Part shown: positions 61,056-64,000 of the stretch, piece after piece
Position numbering within the stretch: the first letter of the stretch is position 1
Layout: each line of letters begins with the position of its first letter
NCBI RefSeq assembly: GCF_900166625.1
Contig: NZ_LT800499.1
Span: forward strand, 3,607,213 to 3,671,212
From: Halobacillus massiliensis
GTDB taxonomy: Bacteria; Bacillota; Bacilli; Bacillales; Halobacillaceae
Direction: 5' to 3'
Length of the DNA stretch: 64,000 nt
Notes under the pieces: generated by a model
Database searches by the model: none
Told to the model about the DNA's origin: nothing
What the model saw: the letters and a program-made list of their open reading frames with translations, nothing else
Position numbers and translations under genes: made by a program

Positions 61056-62887
61056 TTAACCACCTCTTTTTGAACAGAGGATAATACTAAACCAGTAGCA
61101 ACTGCATTGCGCGGTCCTTCTTTTCCACGTATATTTGCAAAACCAGCTACAATTCCATACTTACCTAATTCTTCTGTTAACATTTGTGGAATTTCAAAGT
61201 CTAACGCGGAGCCTCCTAGCATTACGACAAAAGATATATGGTTTAAATTTCCTGTTGGTACTACTCCCTTTAGGGACCGAAGTACATTTGTTACAAACAC
61301 TCTACGTTTTGCACTTCGTCGTATATCCTTAATTCTCTCCATAGGTGTGCTACCTGCCAGAGGAGTAAGTTCTCTATCTTCTCGAATCACGACTCTTCCA
61401 AAAGTATAAGATGGAAATGGATCTTCAGAAAATAAAGTTGTTCCATCTTCTAATTGCATATGGAATAAACTTACTACTTTTCCTAAGGGATATTTTTTTA
61501 TTTTTTCGGCAAGTTCAATATCCTCTAGTGCAAGCTCTGAATTGATCAGCATGGTAACCATGTCTCCTGCACCAGCCAAGTGTGTTGTTGTAATTTTTCC
61601 TGATTCATTCATCATCGCAGCATCAGTAGAACCGCCTCCCATATCCAGGATAATGATCGGCTTCCTAGTACCAGGAGTCGTTAACGCTCCCCGAATCGCC
61701 ATTTCTGCTTCTACTCCGCCCACTTCCACAGGAATGCTTAGATCACTTTCTAATCGATCAGCGACTTTTTGAACAGGGATCTTATCCGTTTTTACCATTG
61801 ATGCTAGAGCGACGCCGCTTTCCATAGAAAGTTCACCAGCTATTGCCCCACTAATAGAAGTCGGAATTACTGCATTAACTGCTAGAAAATCCGAAATTGC
61901 TATTTCATTTGCTGATTGCCCAGTAAGGGAGGCCAAATCATGTCGAAGCCTATTAAACATTCCTCCAACATTTGTCCCTGTTTCTCCCTGAACGTCTTGC
62001 AGATCTCCCAGCTTTTCATACGTATTCATAATGGCCTCTGCTCCATCATTGATGGATACACTTAATTGCTGACTCGTCGGACCTTTTAAAATTACATTGC
62101 CTGCTGCAATTTTTCTTTCAACAACTTCGCCTTCTGGAGTCCTGATTACTACAGCTGACCTGTTTCCTACTAACGCTTTAGCGACTAAAGATACTTGTTT
62201 TGTTTGGTCTGGATCAAGCTCAAATACGGTAGATAAACCATAGGGATTACTTAATGTTCGAATCACATAGCCAGGCAGAGCCACTTCTACTGCTGCTAAT
62301 TTAGAAAGAGGAACTTTTTCTATTAATGATACTTCGTCAACAATAGGTATTTTATTGTTTAAACGATTGTAAATTAACACTCCGTCATCTTTTTGAACCA
62401 CAGCACCTGTAATAGATAATCCTTTTTCTGCAGCTTTGTTTAAACGATGGGCCACCCATTCATAATCAAATGTTTTTGGTATAACTACTATAAAATCTTC
62501 TTTTTGTCCTTTGATCTCATCTAATTGATCAATCAAGATGGTTACTCCAATCCCTAAGCCTATACCGCCCGGAGTATCAGGATTGTGACCGATCATAGAA
62601 GATTCCGTTATAACTGTTTCACTTATCAAGTCCATAGCCAGGTCCCCAATGACAGGAACTGCATCATTTAACCGAATAAGATCGATATCCTGAAGATCCA
62701 TTTCAGCTTTTTTAGCTGCTTCCCGCAATGCCAACCGGATTCCATTAATATTTTCTTCCGTTCCTTTTATTCCTGTTGTTTTCACTAAATGCTGGGAAAC
62801 GAACTCACAGCGTTCTCCGTAAACACGTGCAATTGCTACTTCAGTGGATGAATTACCGACGTCTACTCCTGCTAAAGTTGTATTCAT
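61052..62887 (-). CDS. dhaF: Glycerol/diol dehydratase reactivase large subunit
   Basis: 611 residues from the ATG at 62885-62887; a GTG six codons earlier overlaps the dhaE stop and is an alternative. It is an Hsp70-like ATPase that exchanges inactivated adenosylcobalamin. The phosphate-binding motifs are LAGVDVGNSSTEVAIA at the N-terminus and PIIILDMGGGSTDAAM near 412-427; a dehydratase-beta-like swivelling domain lies between. Length and motifs match DhaF/PduG/DdrA. Confidence 0.93.
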   Translation of the reverse strand: MNTTLAGVDVGNSSTEVAIARVYGERCEFVSQHLVKTTGIKGTEENINGIRLALREAAKKAEMDLQDIDLIRLNDAVPVIGDLAMDLISETVITESSMIGHNPDTPGGIGLGIGVTILIDQLDEIKGQKEDFIVVIPKTFDYEWVAHRLNKAAEKGLSITGAVVQKDDGVLIYNRLNNKIPIVDEVSLIEKVPLSKLAAVEVALPGYVIRTLSNPYGLSTVFELDPDQTKQVSLVAKALVGNRSAVVIRTPEGEVVERKIAAGNVILKGPTSQQLSVSINDGAEAIMNTYEKLGDLQDVQGETGTNVGGMFNRLRHDLASLTGQSANEIAISDFLAVNAVIPTSISGAIAGELSMESGVALASMVKTDKIPVQKVADRLESDLSIPVEVGGVEAEMAIRGALTTPGTRKPIIILDMGGGSTDAAMMNESGKITTTHLAGAGDMVTMLINSELALEDIELAEKIKKYPLGKVVSLFHMQLEDGTTLFSEDPFPSYTFGRVVIREDRELTPLAGSTPMERIKDIRRSAKRRVFVTNVLRSLKGVVPTGNLNHISFVVMLGGSALDFEIPQMLTEELGKYGIVAGFANIRGKEGPRNAVATGLVLSSVQKEVVK

Positions 62888-62894
62888 AACTTCA

Positions 62895-63317
62895 CTATTC
62901 TTCACTTTTCTTTAAACTTCCTCGTCTTTCATATACATCTGCAGCTTCTCTGATTAATTCTGCATTTTCTTTTGCTGAATAATCTTTTTCTAGTTCATCG
63001 GCAATCATAAGAAGCTCTTCCTTAGTTGACCGATTAGGCCGTAAAGCATTATAAATTTCTAAAATTCGAGCATCAGATATGTTGATCATTTCAGCAGCTC
63101 GCCTAAAGTTCTTCGCAAGCTGTGTTCTTCCCAAGCTATCGCTTATTTCTGCATGCATCTCCAGCGTCTTTGGACTTATCCGTAAATCGTCTTTAGTTAT
63201 TTCTCCATTTAAAGCAGCATCTAACGTTAAATCGTTATAAGATTTATCTTTGGGGGTATAAACTAAATCAGGTCTTTTCTGCCCGAGTGGATAGTCCTTT
63301 TTTGTTAAACTTGTCAT
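62895..63317 (-). CDS. dhaE: Glycerol/diol dehydratase small (gamma) subunit
   Basis: 140-residue helical subunit of the B12-dependent dehydratase (DhaE/PduE). Starts MTSLTKKDYPLGQKRPDLVYTP... in two parts, with the DLTLDAALNGEITKDDLRIS family segment at about 30-49. There is no N-terminal amphipathic extension of the kind that targets PduE-type subunits to microcompartments. GGAGGAAAG precedes the ATG. Confidence 0.93.
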   Translation of the reverse strand: MTSLTKKDYPLGQKRPDLVYTPKDKSYNDLTLDAALNGEITKDDLRISPKTLEMHAEISDSLGRTQLAKNFRRAAEMINISDARILEIYNALRPNRSTKEELLMIADELEKDYSAKENAELIREAADVYERRGSLKKSEE

Positions 63318-63328
63318 TATCTTTCCTC

Positions 63329-63907
63329 CTATTCTTTTATTGAAAAGTCTACTTTTAGTTCGCTGGGTTTTTGATCAGGAATTCGAGATTGACATTCTTT
63401 TAAATAGAGCAGGGCTGCCGCTGCCTGATATTTAGGCCTTGCCATTTGATCATTTGCTACTGGCACAGGGCTTGGACTCTCCCCCAAAGCATACATAGCA
63501 GCATTTCTTCCAATCATTCGGTAAGTTTCTAAAGTAATTAAAGGAGACTGAGGAAATAACTCAAAATTACTGAGTGGATCAAGGTTTTTCTGATGGATCA
63601 CTGCCGTACCTCTCGATTGCAGTCCAATGCTGATTCCTGAACCGCTCATTTTTGCTGCCCCATGAGCCATAAATGCTAAGTCTGCTATACTCACACTTCG
63701 AATCACTCTCGATTCTGCTCCTTGCTCTTCAATCCCTGCAAGAATTTCACGCAGAACGGAGGTATGAGGGACACCTACAATGGTTTTGTTCATTTCTTTT
63801 CCGAAAGCCGGGCCAATAGCTACAATTACTTCTTTTGGATTTGTTCCTTTTGCTGCTTGACTAATTTCCGTCAGTTTCATCTCTATCGAAAAAGTTTCTA
63901 CAGTCAT
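63329..63907 (-). CDS. dhaC: Glycerol/diol dehydratase medium (beta) subunit
   Basis: 192 residues from the ATG at 63905-63907 behind GAGAGGGG; the open frame extends six codons further to a TTG that overlaps the preceding stop. Family segments: VIVAIGPAFGKEMNKTIVGVPH (split), GISIGLQSRGTAVIHQKNLDPLSNFELFP, which are the cobalamin-contacting parts of the beta subunit. The short N-terminus resembles glycerol dehydratase DhaC rather than PduD, which has an encapsulation peptide. The enzyme converts glycerol to 3-hydroxypropionaldehyde or propanediol to propionaldehyde. Confidence 0.92.
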   Translation of the reverse strand: MTVETFSIEMKLTEISQAAKGTNPKEVIVAIGPAFGKEMNKTIVGVPHTSVLREILAGIEEQGAESRVIRSVSIADLAFMAHGAAKMSGSGISIGLQSRGTAVIHQKNLDPLSNFELFPQSPLITLETYRMIGRNAAMYALGESPSPVPVANDQMARPKYQAAAALLYLKECQSRIPDQKPSELKVDFSIKE

Positions 63908-63921
63908 TATAGTTTCCCCTC

Positions 63922-64000
63922 TCAATCAAAGTCTCTCGGACTGATAGCCTGGCGAATATTCTTAATCTCTTCCCATCTTTCGGGACTTAGTCTATATCCT
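63922..64000 (-). CDS. dhaB: Glycerol/diol dehydratase large subunit, C-terminal end (cut by window edge)
   Basis: Only the last 25 codons are inside the window. They read SPERWEEIKNIRQAISPRD near the end, and the stop at 63922-63924 overlaps the start region of the medium-subunit frame. Position directly before dhaC and the conserved operon order identify it as the alpha (large) subunit that holds the active site. The rest lies to the right. Confidence 0.75.
   Translation of the reverse strand, partial: GYRLSPERWEEIKNIRQAISPRDFD

Noticed and set aside
1-64000. tRNA, rRNA, CRISPR arrays, insertion sequences or prophage genes
   Set aside because: None was recognised on either strand; the repeats present are operators or hairpins.

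Overview
The window looks like chromosome from a low-to-moderate GC, Gram-positive, endospore-former-type Bacillaceae. The evidence is AGGAGG ribosome sites, frequent TTG/GTG starts, sigma-A promoters with 16-17 bp spacers, CcpA cre boxes, lipoprotein solute-binding proteins, a SAM-I (S-box) riboswitch and YesM/YesN two-component systems. The acidic secreted enzymes suggest a salt-adapted genus such as Halobacillus, but that is inference. I found no rRNA, tRNA, CRISPR array, insertion sequence or phage genes.

Layout: (1) 1-5,000: the end of a LacI-type regulator and a sugar ABC operon with intracellular sucrose/fructan hydrolase. (2) 5,230-18,100: a malonate region holding an amidase, an M20 hydrolase, two membrane proteins, the mdcH-A-B-C-DE-G malonate decarboxylase operon, a GntR regulator and the MadLM malonate carrier. 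A 16-bp motif recurs before four of these transcription units and suggests one regulon. (3) 18,100-20,000: a small phospholipase-A2-like protein, an FAH-family enzyme and a beta-carbonic anhydrase. (4) 20,098-27,342: a LacI-controlled sugar operon (isomerase, ABC importer, two Gfo/Idh oxidoreductases) with three identical palindromes. (5) 27,403-29,770: a 36-codon leader ORF, an MFS exporter and a DUF421 protein. (6) 29,789-38,264: a 1201-residue levanase with a fructose/ribose-type ABC importer and a divergent DeoR regulator. (7) 38,271-41,225: S-methylmethionine permease and homocysteine methyltransferase under a SAM-I riboswitch. (8) 41,414-49,047: YesM/YesN, an orphan solute-binding lipoprotein, levansucrase and an endolevanase-type GH32. 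(9) 49,120-53,813: membrane proteins, EgtB and a BCCT transporter broken by one stop codon. (10) 53,934-57,968: a TreB-type PTS, a GH63/GH37-like glycosidase and a TreR-type regulator. (11) 58,089-64,000: a PocR-domain kinase and response regulator beside a B12-dependent glycerol/diol dehydratase and reactivase operon that runs off the right edge.

How they fit together: the window is a carbon-acquisition island. It carries a nearly complete levan cycle: SacB builds levan, LevB and the large levanase cut it, FrcBAC and the first ABC system import the products, and SacA cleaves internal oligosaccharides. Beside this stand separate modules for malonate, a PTS disaccharide or glycoside, glycerol/diol and S-methylmethionine. 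Each module carries its own regulator or riboswitch, and cre boxes before madL and the PocR kinase suggest glucose repression.
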